Below are positions 19,101 to 26,703 of a stretch of 64,000 nt of DNA, piece by piece. The stretch lies in contig NZ_VTRU01000001.1 of the NCBI RefSeq assembly GCF_008274625.1, positions 2,046,001-2,110,000 on the forward strand, read 5' to 3'. Position 1 is the first letter of the stretch; each line of letters starts with the position of its first letter. Source of the stretch: Chryseobacterium panacisoli (GTDB taxonomy: Bacteria; Bacteroidota; Bacteroidia; Flavobacteriales; Weeksellaceae). A program made the translations under genes and the position numbers. Under the pieces are notes generated by a model that did no database searches, was not told the DNA's origin, and was given only the letters and a program-made list of their open reading frames with translations.

Positions 19101-19321
19101 TCAAGTTTCATATCCGGGCGTTCCAATTCTCTGACTGCTCTCCCATTGGCAATACTCTCTTTATTTTTCAATAAAATATCAAATCGGGAATCCAGTTTCT
19201 GTACCTGCCCGTAAAAAGCATAGGAATATAATCCTAAAAAGGCTGCTGTTGCATTTCTGAGAAGCTTCGATCCTCCATGTGAAATGCTTACTTTTGTAAA
19301 AAATAATTTTTTAATATCCAT
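16103..19321 (-). CDS. S8-family serine peptidase (subtilase) with T9SS type A sorting domain
   Basis: 1072 residues. The N-terminal signal region is followed by an inhibitor-like propeptide. The subtilisin catalytic domain has the triad Asp179 (GIYDSGID), His251 (NGHGTHVSG) and Ser590 (QGTSMSSPGVAG). The long spacing between His and Ser hides an insert, probably a PA-like or beta domain. After it come beta-rich repeats and a C-terminal Por-type sorting signal (SEVNITPNPAKDFVNV .. KKVIKQ). It should cross the outer membrane by type IX secretion and digest extracellular protein. First Met choice is uncertain; a start a few codons downstream would leave a better signal peptide. Confidence 0.95.
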   Translation of the reverse strand: MDIKKLFFTKVSISHGGSKLLRNATAAFLGLYSYAFYGQVQKLDSRFDILLKNKESIANGRAVRELERPDMKLDQHLVVTSKGAQTMYSCIIYTKEPEKLKADGFIIQSQLPTFSTALVSIEDIERLVQLPYVTSVMGPAFDELHNDVSRAQSGASLLQDGVFNNTAYNGTGVLVGIYDSGIDWKHPDFRKANDQTKSRIVSIWDQTLTAQAGETTPAGFSTGVEYTRTQIEDELDGTPTGFVRESDTNGHGTHVSGTAAGNGAAFTDKRHKGFSSDADIVFVKGGNGSFPTTNTINALTYFKNVATALNKPIVVNMSIGGQGTAHDGTSSHEVAVNNFTASGPGRVVVISAGNDYGANLHRKVDIAAGAAQTYSFTVASNTSATSIFSFIMYANDNTPVTAKLTTPDGQQYTQNISTTTAHTILGGGLTATMYNYWGNDNNKRYVQLVVSRSSGTTNVQGNYTLEITNNGAQQITTHGWLYSQGVGTTLQNGDNEYIVGSPGNASNAITVASYMGRASWYSGTSGYFTLTPQESISSFSGQGPRTDGFQKPDIAGSGQNVISSRSGDSSPGSTDIIAGTTYYVKNQGTSMSSPGVAGAVGLLLQANPALTAAQVKARLTSNARMDGATGTVPNMRWGYGKLDIYKAVTDELGCVKSNFETVGYDEPYIIANTESNYYFDNIALAVRYTPTLTGKLGGFSFLTGTSLPSDIPVDIQIRKVDANGNPGDIIATKTITSWLNNVQRFTWNYVNLSDLNVQMVTGKEFYIVVNGLGGRIAMKAENAVVNNRSKTSTDGTTWTSRTFDLKMRAVVYENIAEVKNLATSNQTKASTVANGYNYFTNACQLISRVEKETASTVTGNTTSKVWVDNAQPNYVARRYEINPDTNAATATGKVTLYFKQSDFDAYNLTNGVKLPTSPTDVANKANLLVEKYTGTSTTGTVASFGGTATIITPDIANIIWNDTYQYWEVSFQTTGFGGYFVKTGTTLGTADVKMSSEVNITPNPAKDFVNVALGRHSKGAVTIYDASGKLVKTVNVNTNAGKIDVSELVRGTYLFTIVLDDNTKITKKVIKQ

Positions 19322-19471
19322 ATTTCATTTTTAAGCAATAAAATTATACAATTTTTACCTAAATCAAAAATAAGATAAATAATTATCAAACAATAAGCAT
19401 AAAATCAAATCAAACAATAATATTAATAACATTTTAACAAAATATTTAAAATATAAAAATTTTTAACCAAA

Positions 19472-20050
19472 ATGCAGGATTTTCTTTTTTATTTAAACCT
19501 TGGATGGGAGCATATTATTTCTTTGGACGCCTTAGATCATCAGTTATTTGTTCTGGCTTTAATTGCTGTTTATTCTTACAGTGACTGGAAAAAAATTCTG
19601 ATCCTTGTCACCGCATTTACGATCGGACATTCCATTACATTAGCTTTAAGTATTCTGGATGTCTTCAGAGTTCCGTCTGACTGGGTTGAATTTTTGATTC
19701 CTCTGACGATTGTTCTGACATCACTGGATAATATCATCATGAAAAATCACAAGCAGACCTTGATGCGGGCCAATTACTATCTTGCTCTGATCTTTGGGCT
19801 GGTACATGGAATGGGGTTTGCCAATACGGCAAGAGTAATGATTGCGAAAAGTCAAAGTATTGCTTTACCTCTTCTGGGATTCAATATTGGTTTGGAACTT
19901 GGACAAATTGTAATTGTTGCAGCGATCTTAATCCTCCTGTTTATTTCACTCAACCTTTTCAAAGTGAATAAAAAAGACTGGATACTCTTCGTTTCTTCCG
20001 GCGTATTTGCTTTATCCTTAAAAATGACTTTGGAAAGAATTCCTTTTTAA
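19472..20050 (+). CDS. HupE/UreJ-family membrane protein
   Basis: 192 residues with six to seven hydrophobic segments. The conserved motifs GxxHIxxxDALDHQLFVLAL, GHSITLAL and GLVHGMGFAN identify the HupE/UreJ family. Characterised members take up nickel or other metals; the Bacteroidetes branch is uncharacterised. It is divergent from the S8 gene across a 150-bp very AT-rich gap. No nickel enzyme genes are nearby. Confidence 0.85.
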   Translation: MQDFLFYLNLGWEHIISLDALDHQLFVLALIAVYSYSDWKKILILVTAFTIGHSITLALSILDVFRVPSDWVEFLIPLTIVLTSLDNIIMKNHKQTLMRANYYLALIFGLVHGMGFANTARVMIAKSQSIALPLLGFNIGLELGQIVIVAAILILLFISLNLFKVNKKDWILFVSSGVFALSLKMTLERIPF

Positions 20051-20086
20051 AGGTTAAATATTTGTATTATTTCAAGAGCTTATTAC

Positions 20087-20094
20087 TATCTTTG
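20087..20094 (+). promoter_or_regulatory. Promoter of the M1 peptidase gene
   Basis: TATCTTTG (TAnnTTTG) with a TTTG at 20061-20064 that can serve as the -33 element, 22 bp upstream. The ATG is 23 bp downstream. Confidence 0.6.
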
Positions 20095-20117
20095 ATCATC
20101 AATAAATCATTTCGGTT

Positions 20118-22505
20118 ATGAAACTAAAAGTTGTTATACTTTCACTTTCTGTATTTGCATATACAGGTTTCACCGCACAAAATATTCAGAATAACCCGGG
20201 CAGCAACCATGGCAACAAGTTTGAGCAGCTGGGAACAATTCTTCCAACCCCCAACATTTACAGAACGGCTTCTGGAGCTCCCGGACACGGATACTGGCAA
20301 AACAGAGCCGACTATAATATTACCGCCTATCTGGATGAGGACAAAAGAAATCTGAAAGGTTCAGAGACGGTGACTTACTACAACAATTCTCCGGATGATC
20401 TGGATTATATCTGGCTGCAGCTTGATGAAAATGAACATTCAAGCGTCAGAAATGCAGGATATGATGCTTCATCTGTTCTTCGTCCTTCAACAACCGACCA
20501 GCAGCTGAAGGCAACAGAACTTCCTGTAAAAGATAATGGTTACGGAGTAAGTCTTGAAAAAGTAACAGATGCTTCAGGCAATGCTTTAAAATACACCGTC
20601 AACAAAACCATGATGCGTATTGATCTTCCCAAAGTTTTAAAAAAGGGTGAACAATTCGTTTTCAAAGTAGACTGGAACTATAATATTTCCAACCGAATGA
20701 AGATGGGAGGCCGCGGCGGGTATGAAAACTTTCCTGCAGATGGTAATGATCTGTATACGATGGCACAGTGGTATCCAAGAATGTGCGTATACAGCGACTT
20801 TCAGGGCTGGCAAAACCACCAGTTCACCGGAAGAGGTGAATTTGCTTTGGTCTTCGGAGATTTTAAAGTATCAATGAATGTTCCTGCCGATCATATTGTA
20901 GGAGGCACCGGAGAATGTAAAAACTATGATCAGGTATTAACTTCTGATCAATTATCAAGATACAGAAAAGCTGAAAATGCAGCTGAACCTATCGAAATCG
21001 TAACATTGGATGAAGCTAAGAAAGCAGAAAAAAACCATTCAAAACAAAGAAAAACATGGGTTTTTGAAGCAAAAGATGTTCGTGATTTTGCATGGACTTC
21101 TTCGAGAAAATTTGTCTGGGACGGAATGCGTGTAACGATTCCTGAAAATAATAATAAAGTAATGGCAATGAGTTTCTATCCAAAAGAATCTTATGGTCTT
21201 TACAGAAAGTTTTCCACAAAAGCTGTAGCGCATACTATTAAAACCTATTCAGAATTTACCATTCCTTATCCATATCCTGTGGCGCAGTCTGTAGAAGCAG
21301 CCAACGGGATGGAATATCCGATGATCTGTTTCAATTTCGGAAGAACCGAAAAAGACGGAACTTATTCTGAGGGTACCAAAAACGGTATGCTCGGAGTGAT
21401 TATTCATGAGGTAGGACACAACTTCTTCCCAATGATCATCAATTCTGATGAAAGACAATGGGCATGGATGGATGAAGGTCTGAACACGTTTACAGAATAT
21501 CTTACTGAAGAAAAATGGGATAATAAATTCCCTTCCAAAAGAGGGCCGGCCTGGACGATCGTAGATTATATGAAACTTCCGAAAGATCAGCTGGAACCTA
21601 TTATGAGCAACTCTGAAAATATTGTTCAGTATGGCCCGAACGCTTATTCAAAACCTGCGACAGGATTGAATATTCTTCGCGAAACGATCATGGGAAGAGA
21701 GCTTTTCGACAAAGCTTTTAAAACCTATGCTAAAAGATGGGCTTTCAAGCATCCTGAACCTGCTGATTTATTCCGTACGATGGAAGATGCCAGCGGTGAA
21801 GACCTTGACTGGTTCTGGAGAGGCTGGTTCTACGGTACAGATCCTGTAGATATTGCTATTGATAAAGTAACGGTAGCCGTTCCAAATCTGGAGACTGATC
21901 CTAAAGCTGCTGCCGAAGTGAAGTATCAGGTTGAAAAACCATTGGTAAACAGTTTTGAAGATCTATCAAAAATCAGAAACAGAGAAGATAAGAATATCAA
22001 ATTCTATGTAGATGGTGATAAAGATGCCCAGGATTTCTATTACAGATATGACAGAGGTCAGGAAAAAGTAGACAATAATAAAGAATACACGGTAAAAACA
22101 GAGGCTAGTCTTCGTTTAGATGCTAAGGATAAAGAGAAGTTTAAAAATATTACAGGATATCAGATCGATTTTGTAAACAAAGGCGGACTGGTAATGCCAA
22201 TCATTCTTGAGTTCACTTTTGAAGACGGTTCAAAATTGTATGATAAATCTGCTGCTCAGATCTGGAGACTGAATGAGCAAAAGGTTTCCAAGACGTATTA
22301 TTTTGAAAAGAAAGTAAAATCTATTCAGCTTGATCCGATGAGAGAAACTGCTGATATTGATACCACCAATAATTTCTGGAGCAGCACCGGATCCGGCACT
22401 GAAAATTCAAAATTCCAACTCTTTAAACAAAAACAGGAAGGAGGAACTGTAAGAGGAGGCTCAACCGGAAAGGTGAATCCAATGCAGGCCTCAGGAAAGA
22501 GTTAA
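20118..22505 (+). CDS. M1-family metallopeptidase (aminopeptidase), exported
   Basis: 795 residues with a signal peptide (MKLKVVILSLSVFAYTGFTA). The zinc site is complete: HEVGH at 430-434 and the third ligand Glu453, with the canonical 18-residue spacing, in WMDEGLNTF. The N-terminal beta-domain carries the substrate-recognition region, but the usual GAMEN is replaced by AANGMEYP (about residue 392). Typical of the large Bacteroidetes M1 proteins thought to trim peptides in the periplasm. The C-terminal part is a beta-rich domain without a sorting signal. Confidence 0.93.
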   Translation: MKLKVVILSLSVFAYTGFTAQNIQNNPGSNHGNKFEQLGTILPTPNIYRTASGAPGHGYWQNRADYNITAYLDEDKRNLKGSETVTYYNNSPDDLDYIWLQLDENEHSSVRNAGYDASSVLRPSTTDQQLKATELPVKDNGYGVSLEKVTDASGNALKYTVNKTMMRIDLPKVLKKGEQFVFKVDWNYNISNRMKMGGRGGYENFPADGNDLYTMAQWYPRMCVYSDFQGWQNHQFTGRGEFALVFGDFKVSMNVPADHIVGGTGECKNYDQVLTSDQLSRYRKAENAAEPIEIVTLDEAKKAEKNHSKQRKTWVFEAKDVRDFAWTSSRKFVWDGMRVTIPENNNKVMAMSFYPKESYGLYRKFSTKAVAHTIKTYSEFTIPYPYPVAQSVEAANGMEYPMICFNFGRTEKDGTYSEGTKNGMLGVIIHEVGHNFFPMIINSDERQWAWMDEGLNTFTEYLTEEKWDNKFPSKRGPAWTIVDYMKLPKDQLEPIMSNSENIVQYGPNAYSKPATGLNILRETIMGRELFDKAFKTYAKRWAFKHPEPADLFRTMEDASGEDLDWFWRGWFYGTDPVDIAIDKVTVAVPNLETDPKAAAEVKYQVEKPLVNSFEDLSKIRNREDKNIKFYVDGDKDAQDFYYRYDRGQEKVDNNKEYTVKTEASLRLDAKDKEKFKNITGYQIDFVNKGGLVMPIILEFTFEDGSKLYDKSAAQIWRLNEQKVSKTYYFEKKVKSIQLDPMRETADIDTTNNFWSSTGSGTENSKFQLFKQKQEGGTVRGGSTGKVNPMQASGKS

Positions 22506-22561
22506 AAACCAAAAGGTTGTAACTTTTAACAAATACAGCACTACTTATTATTAAAAAGATC

Positions 22562-23284
22562 ATGAGAACTATTCTTTTCCTTTTAATACTAAGTAGTGCT
22601 AATTTTTTTGCCCAAAATCTGCTGAGTCCGGAAAACTCCGGGATCAATTCAAAATTAATAAAGGATGAAACTACTGAAGCGGTATGGTATGCTGAAAAAG
22701 CAGATACAAAAATAGAAATCGGAACTATTGTTACAGACATCAAAAAGCTGAACAAGACTGATCTTCTCATCAAAACAACGGTAAAGCTAAAACAGGCTCC
22801 TGATGCAAAATGGACCGATTCTACCCTTGTAAAAATATCAAACTTCGCTCCCATTTATCATTCTTCTTACAACTTAAACAGAGATATGGCTCTCAAATCC
22901 GAGAAAGGCAAAGTCACCGGATATTATCTTGATAAAAAATCTCAGAAAAAAGATGATATTGATATTCCTGCTGCCCATTATTTTGACAGCAGCAGCTATG
23001 CCATGCTGATAAGATATCTTCCTTTAAAAGAAAATTACACCGCTGAGATTTCTATTTTCGACTACAACCCAAAATCTCAGAAAAAAGGAATGATGAAAGC
23101 CTACATTCTGGATACCCAAAAAGCAGAATATAAAGGAAAACCGGTCTGGATGGTAAAAACAAATGATGACATCAGCGGTAAAGCCTCTACCACTACTTAC
23201 TATATTGATACCACAACAAGAAAGATCGTAAAACAGGATATGGATATGGCGGGAAGAAAAATGTCTTTGGAGATGGTCCAATAG
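22562..23284 (+). CDS. Secreted protein, possibly DUF3108-related
   Basis: 240 residues with a signal peptide ending at FFAQ. The rest is beta-strand rich. The pattern of short strands, a late YYIDTTTRKIVKQDM and the final EMVQ recall DUF3108/outer-membrane-associated beta proteins, but I cannot confirm the family. It follows the M1 peptidase by 56 bp on the same strand without a terminator, so the two are probably cotranscribed. Confidence 0.8.
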   Translation: MRTILFLLILSSANFFAQNLLSPENSGINSKLIKDETTEAVWYAEKADTKIEIGTIVTDIKKLNKTDLLIKTTVKLKQAPDAKWTDSTLVKISNFAPIYHSSYNLNRDMALKSEKGKVTGYYLDKKSQKKDDIDIPAAHYFDSSSYAMLIRYLPLKENYTAEISIFDYNPKSQKKGMMKAYILDTQKAEYKGKPVWMVKTNDDISGKASTTTYYIDTTTRKIVKQDMDMAGRKMSLEMVQ

Positions 23285-23355
23285 ATTACTGAAGAACAAA
23301 TACCAACATCTTATTTCCGTCTATAAAAAACATAACAACCTGACTTAAAAAGCTT

Positions 23356-23417
23356 TATATTTGAATAATCATAACACCAAATGTCAAAAACCTGATTGAC
23401 AATAAATGTTCAGGATT
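23356..23417 (+). promoter_or_regulatory. Promoter and conserved 5'-leader element of peptide gene 1
   Basis: TATATTTG at 23356-23363, then at 23374-23417 a block also found before the second peptide gene: ACACCAAATGTCAAA, CCTGATTGAC and TCAGGATT. It holds an inverted pair CCTGA/TCAGG and a dyad TGTCA-N10-TGACA. Its place downstream of the -7 motif means it should lie in the transcript's 5' UTR. Confidence 0.6.
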
Positions 23418-23438
23418 AAAAAAAACAAAATATTACTT

Positions 23439-23576
23439 ATGAAAAATGCCAAATTACTAAGCAGAGATGCTCAGAAAACCATCAATGGCGGAATTGCTGC
23501 CAGACTTGTATGCTGCGAACGCGACGATAACGGAAAATGTACTTTATGGATCGGACCGGGACAAAACTGTCCTTAG
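23439..23576 (+). CDS. Double-glycine-leader small peptide 1 (45 aa, four Cys)
   Basis: Codes for 45 residues. The leader MKNAKLLSRDAQKTINGG has the hydrophobic spacing and terminal Gly-Gly seen in peptides cut by C39-type peptidase/ABC exporters. The predicted mature part is 27 residues: IAARLV, then CC-x7-C-x9-C-P with the segment LWIGPGQ between the last two Cys. Four Cys could form two disulfides after export. A near-identical copy lies 403 bp downstream with the same leader element and terminator type, which argues strongly that both are real genes. I see no maturation enzyme, exporter or immunity gene nearby. Confidence 0.85.
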   Translation: MKNAKLLSRDAQKTINGGIAARLVCCERDDNGKCTLWIGPGQNCP

Positions 23577-23604
23577 TTCTATCATCTGATAACAATTTTG
23601 AACA

Positions 23605-23632
23605 AAGCCGGAAGTTTCCGGCTTTCTCTTTT
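23605..23632 (+). terminator. Terminator of peptide gene 1
   Basis: AAAGCCGGAAGTTTCCGGCTTT followed by CTCTTTTT: a 10-bp stem with almost no loop. The same sequence type closes peptide gene 2. Confidence 0.8.
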
Positions 23633-23752
23633 TATATTTTCAATCTTTGTATTGTTTATCTTCCTATTGAATAAAAAGTTATTAACAACTGATAATCAAA
23701 ATTTTATTTAAAAAAAAATCAGTAAAATATATCACGTTATAAGGAAAAACAG

Positions 23753-23817
23753 TATATTTGATTCACTTCTTTTACACCAAATGTCAAACTCCTGATTGAC
23801 TTTAAATGCTCAGGATT
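23753..23817 (+). promoter_or_regulatory. Promoter and conserved 5'-leader element of peptide gene 2
   Basis: TATATTTG at 23753-23760 and the same leader block at 23774-23817 as before peptide gene 1. The distance from motif to block is the same in both copies, although the surrounding DNA has diverged. Confidence 0.6.
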
Positions 23818-23841
23818 GTACAAATCAAAATATTATTAACT

Positions 23842-23976
23842 ATGAAAAACGCTAAATTATTAAGCAGAGATGCTCAGAAATCAATCAATGGCGGAGCAGC
23901 AGGACGCATTTGCTGTGAGTACAATTACAAAGGACAATGCATTCTTTGGATCGGACCGGGACAATATTGCCCATAG
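23842..23976 (+). CDS. Double-glycine-leader small peptide 2 (44 aa, four Cys)
   Basis: Codes for 44 residues. The leader (first 18 residues, LSRDAQKSINGG at its end) differs from copy 1 at a single residue. The predicted mature part is 26 residues: AAGRI, CC, seven variable residues, C, ILWIGPGQY, C, P. The Cys spacing CC-x7-C-x9-C and the LWIGPGQ core are kept, while the seven-residue loop differs (EYNYKGQ versus ERDDNGK). That pattern suggests conserved scaffold and diversified loop. It lies just before the converging LytTR regulator gene. Confidence 0.85.
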   Translation: MKNAKLLSRDAQKSINGGAAGRICCEYNYKGQCILWIGPGQYCP

Positions 23977-24002
23977 TTCATTCATCAGATAACAATTTTG
24001 AA

Positions 24003-24031
24003 TAAAGCCGGAAATTTCCGGTTTTATTTTT
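24003..24031. terminator. Terminator between peptide gene 2 and the LytTR gene
   Basis: AAAGCCGGAAATTTCCGG followed by TTTTATTTTTTT: a GC-rich stem then T-run. It abuts the stop of the converging regulator gene and probably serves both sides. Confidence 0.75.
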
Positions 24032-24730
24032 TTAGCTTAAATGTGCTTTTAAATTCTTTTTATACGTCCTCCCCAATGGAAGCTCTTCCCCATTTTTCAG
24101 GAAAACATGACCGGAATTATAAGAATTGATGTGCTCAGACAATACGATATAAGACTTATGAATCCTGATAAACCCGAAATGCTGAAACTTCTCTTCAAAA
24201 TTTGACATTCTCTCCAGAATCATATACTTCTTCAATGGGGTCATCAGTACAATATATTCCCCGAATCCCTGTATCCACATAATATCTTTAAGGAAGACTT
24301 TATTCATCACATAATTGGATTTGAACATAATATAGTCCTCCTGATGATGATTGTTTGCTGAATTTTTGAACTGAACAAAATCTCTTGCTTTATTTACAGC
24401 TTTTCTAAAAGTATCAAAATCTACAGGTTTTATAAGATAATGAACAACATCCAGTTCAAATGCTTTCACTGCATATTTTGTTTCTAACGTAAGGAAAATA
24501 CACAGTGGCGGATCAGGAAGCTGCTGCAAAAGCTCTACTCCATTGATGCCAGGCATATTGATATCAAAAACAACAAGATCTACTTTGTTGGCCTTTAGAA
24601 AAGCAAGGGCTTCTTCCGGTTTCTGAAATGAAGCCAGCAGCTCAACATCTTCAAGCTGACCGCAATATTGTTTTACAAGCTGCAGCGCAGGGTATTCATC
24701 ATCTACATTAACGATAGTCAGGTTAGCCAT
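24032..24730 (-). CDS. LytTR-family response regulator
   Basis: 232 residues. A receiver domain (about 1-120) has the acidic pair D10-D11 and phospho-acceptor Asp56 in VVFDINMPG; the switch Lys is in LIKPVDF. A LytTR DNA-binding domain (about 135-232) follows, with MFKSNYVMNKVFLKDIMWIQG and FIRIHKSYIV. These regulators bind paired imperfect direct repeats upstream of target promoters. The gene overlaps the histidine kinase gene by 8 bp, giving a two-component pair. Confidence 0.95.
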   Translation of the reverse strand: MANLTIVNVDDEYPALQLVKQYCGQLEDVELLASFQKPEEALAFLKANKVDLVVFDINMPGINGVELLQQLPDPPLCIFLTLETKYAVKAFELDVVHYLIKPVDFDTFRKAVNKARDFVQFKNSANNHHQEDYIMFKSNYVMNKVFLKDIMWIQGFGEYIVLMTPLKKYMILERMSNFEEKFQHFGFIRIHKSYIVLSEHINSYNSGHVFLKNGEELPLGRTYKKNLKAHLS

Positions 24731-25835
24731 TGATAGTAATTGTTAAAGCAATTTTATATTGATCATTTTCTTTCGGTCCGGAATAAAATTCATACTGATC
24801 AGGATAAAATTTTTCCAATATATGAATAATTGCTTCATTACCCAATCCGTGATAATTAGATTCAGCGGCATGAATTCTATCTTTCCCTACAGAATTTATA
24901 ATTTCAAAATACAGTTCAGAGCGCTCAATATTACAGAATAATTTTATAAAACCATGAGTATCCTCTCCTATTGCTGAGTGTTTTAAGGCATTTTCAAATA
25001 AAGTAAGAAGTATAGCAGACGGGATTTCAGCAATGTCAAATTCTTCCTGCTCTTCAATATCCATGACAATATCGAGCTGATTATTATATTTGAGTTGATA
25101 CAAAGCTGCAAGTGCTTTCAGTGAAGAAAATTCCTGAGAAACTGTCACTTTTTCCTTTCCGCTGTCATAAATAATATACTTCAGAAGTTTACTCAACTGT
25201 AAAATAGAATCCGATGTCTTCTCAGAATGGGTAAAACTGTTCGCGTAAATATTATTAAGGGTGTTCAGCAAAAAATGAGGATTCAGTTTAGACTTCAGCA
25301 AATCAAGATAAAGCTGATCTTTTTCTTCTCCAAGGCTGATCACATTCTGCTCTATTAAAAATTTGTCTTTGGTAATCCCCAAAAAAGCTCCTACCAAAAT
25401 TATGATCCCCTGTGATATATAAATATTATACAAAAAGCCTACATGGTACCCTTTTCCGCTGAAATCTATCTGAAAAACTGCAGGTTCCCACAAAATTCTG
25501 AAAAGGCTGGAAACCAAAAAGCAGATTAAAGCATAGAGAATAAACTCCGGATATTTATTGGATAAGTAAAATCTGGGAACAAGGTAATAATATACCAGAT
25601 AGTAAATTCCAATATTGAAAATTGTATTCAAAATAATACTGATCACCAGCTGAGTGGAATCCAGGAAGTAGTTTTCGGTGAAATAAGTCATCAAAATGAA
25701 GATAAAAAGGAAAAATACATGCTGAAACCTCAACAAAAATTTCCAACGGTACTTCATAAGACTTTCCAGAATTTTACCGCTAAATAAAATCCTGATAATC
25801 AATAATATAATAATAAAATTAATGATTAAAAACAT
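24723..25835 (-). CDS. LytS-type sensor histidine kinase
   Basis: 370 residues. About five hydrophobic segments fill residues 2-155. They are followed by a short linker and a His_kinase domain with phospho-acceptor His187 in LNPHFLLNTLNNIYA. The ATP-binding part has an N-box like LLTLFENALKHS and G-rich YHGLGNEA. No periplasmic sensor domain is present, so the signal is likely sensed in or near the membrane. It forms an operon with the LytTR regulator and is divergent from the DUF2490-CitMHS-symporter genes. Confidence 0.93.
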   Translation of the reverse strand: MFLIINFIIILLIIRILFSGKILESLMKYRWKFLLRFQHVFFLFIFILMTYFTENYFLDSTQLVISIILNTIFNIGIYYLVYYYLVPRFYLSNKYPEFILYALICFLVSSLFRILWEPAVFQIDFSGKGYHVGFLYNIYISQGIIILVGAFLGITKDKFLIEQNVISLGEEKDQLYLDLLKSKLNPHFLLNTLNNIYANSFTHSEKTSDSILQLSKLLKYIIYDSGKEKVTVSQEFSSLKALAALYQLKYNNQLDIVMDIEEQEEFDIAEIPSAILLTLFENALKHSAIGEDTHGFIKLFCNIERSELYFEIINSVGKDRIHAAESNYHGLGNEAIIHILEKFYPDQYEFYSGPKENDQYKIALTITING

Positions 25836-25861
25836 AGTCCATACCTTATTTTGAAACGCAT

Positions 25862-25869
25862 CAAATATA
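25862..25869 (-). promoter_or_regulatory. -7 promoter motif for the kinase-regulator operon
   Basis: Minus strand reads TATATTTG, 26 bp upstream of the kinase ATG at 25835. Confidence 0.5.
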
Positions 25870-25951
25870 AATATCTTTTTGTCTCAAAATGCAGTTCGTT
25901 GAGAAAAACTGTCATTGATTGAAAAAATCCGGGCCCGCTCTTCCGAATAAA

Positions 25952-25959
25952 TATATTTG
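25952..25959 (+). promoter_or_regulatory. -7 promoter motif for the DUF2490-CitMHS genes
   Basis: TATATTTG, 28 bp before the ATG at 25988. It lies back to back with the minus-strand promoter at 25862, so one regulator site could control both. Confidence 0.55.
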
Positions 25960-25987
25960 AGAAACCGCAATATTAATCAAATATTAC

Positions 25988-26680
25988 ATGAAACTTAATA
26001 TACAATTAACGCTTATTTTATCATTTTGTTTGATAAATGGCCTTTTACACAGTCAGAGCAAAGACAATTATAATATGTGGTTTCAGTACCTGCTATCAGC
26101 AAAGCTTACTGATAAAAGTACTTTAACAGCACTTACCCAATACCGTTCTTTTGACCTGGCTTATGATACAAGACTTTTTCTGGTGAATGCTTATGTAGAT
26201 TATGAAGTGGTGGAAAACATAAAACCTGCTGCCGGAGCCATGTTTTTGATCCTTGAATCTTATAATGCCGACGATTCTAAAAAGATAAGATATGAAAAAA
26301 GACCTTTTCAACAGGTAACTGCTGATTATTATATCGGAAGAACCTCAATATCAAACCGTCTTAGAGTAGAAGAACGTTTTATCAGTAATCCTGATGAATT
26401 CGAGGTAAGAATCCGATACCTGATCTCTGTCAGAATTCCGTTCAATAAAAAAGGCGAAAAAGAAAAGCTCTACGGTATTCTTAAAAATGAGATAAGAATG
26501 AATGTTGATAAGCTAGAACCTTTCGACAGCAATCGTATTACGGCAGGTCTTGGAATAAAACTCGGAAAAAACTCTGCTTTGGAGCTGGCTTTTATCAATC
26601 AGCTTGAAACCCAAAAAACAAGTAATTATGGGTTCGTAGGATTCAGAAATAATTTTGACTGGAGAAAAAAGAAACAATAA
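25988..26680 (+). CDS. DUF2490 outer-membrane-type protein
   Basis: 230 residues with a signal peptide ending near LLHSQS. The rest alternates short beta strands as in an outer membrane barrel: YNMWFQYLLSAKLTDKSTL, LTQYRSFDL, NRLRVEERF and a C-terminal strand FRNNFDWRKKKQ. DUF2490 proteins are common in Bacteroidetes and of unknown function. It is the first gene of the run into the citrate-type transporter (23-bp gap), so it might give outer-membrane access for the same substrate; that is inference. Confidence 0.85.
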   Translation: MKLNIQLTLILSFCLINGLLHSQSKDNYNMWFQYLLSAKLTDKSTLTALTQYRSFDLAYDTRLFLVNAYVDYEVVENIKPAAGAMFLILESYNADDSKKIRYEKRPFQQVTADYYIGRTSISNRLRVEERFISNPDEFEVRIRYLISVRIPFNKKGEKEKLYGILKNEIRMNVDKLEPFDSNRITAGLGIKLGKNSALELAFINQLETQKTSNYGFVGFRNNFDWRKKKQ

Positions 26681-26703
26681 CCTCATTAATATTTACAACA
26701 ACT

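Noticed and set aside
16103..19321. Antisense reading frames of 60-93 codons inside the S8 peptidase gene
   Set aside because: They are shadows of the Ser/Thr/Gly-rich peptidase sequence.
23439..25835. Assigning the LytS/LytTR pair firmly as the receptor of the double-glycine peptides
   Set aside because: The pair is convergent with the peptide genes and divergent from transporter genes, so context favours carboxylate regulation at least as strongly.
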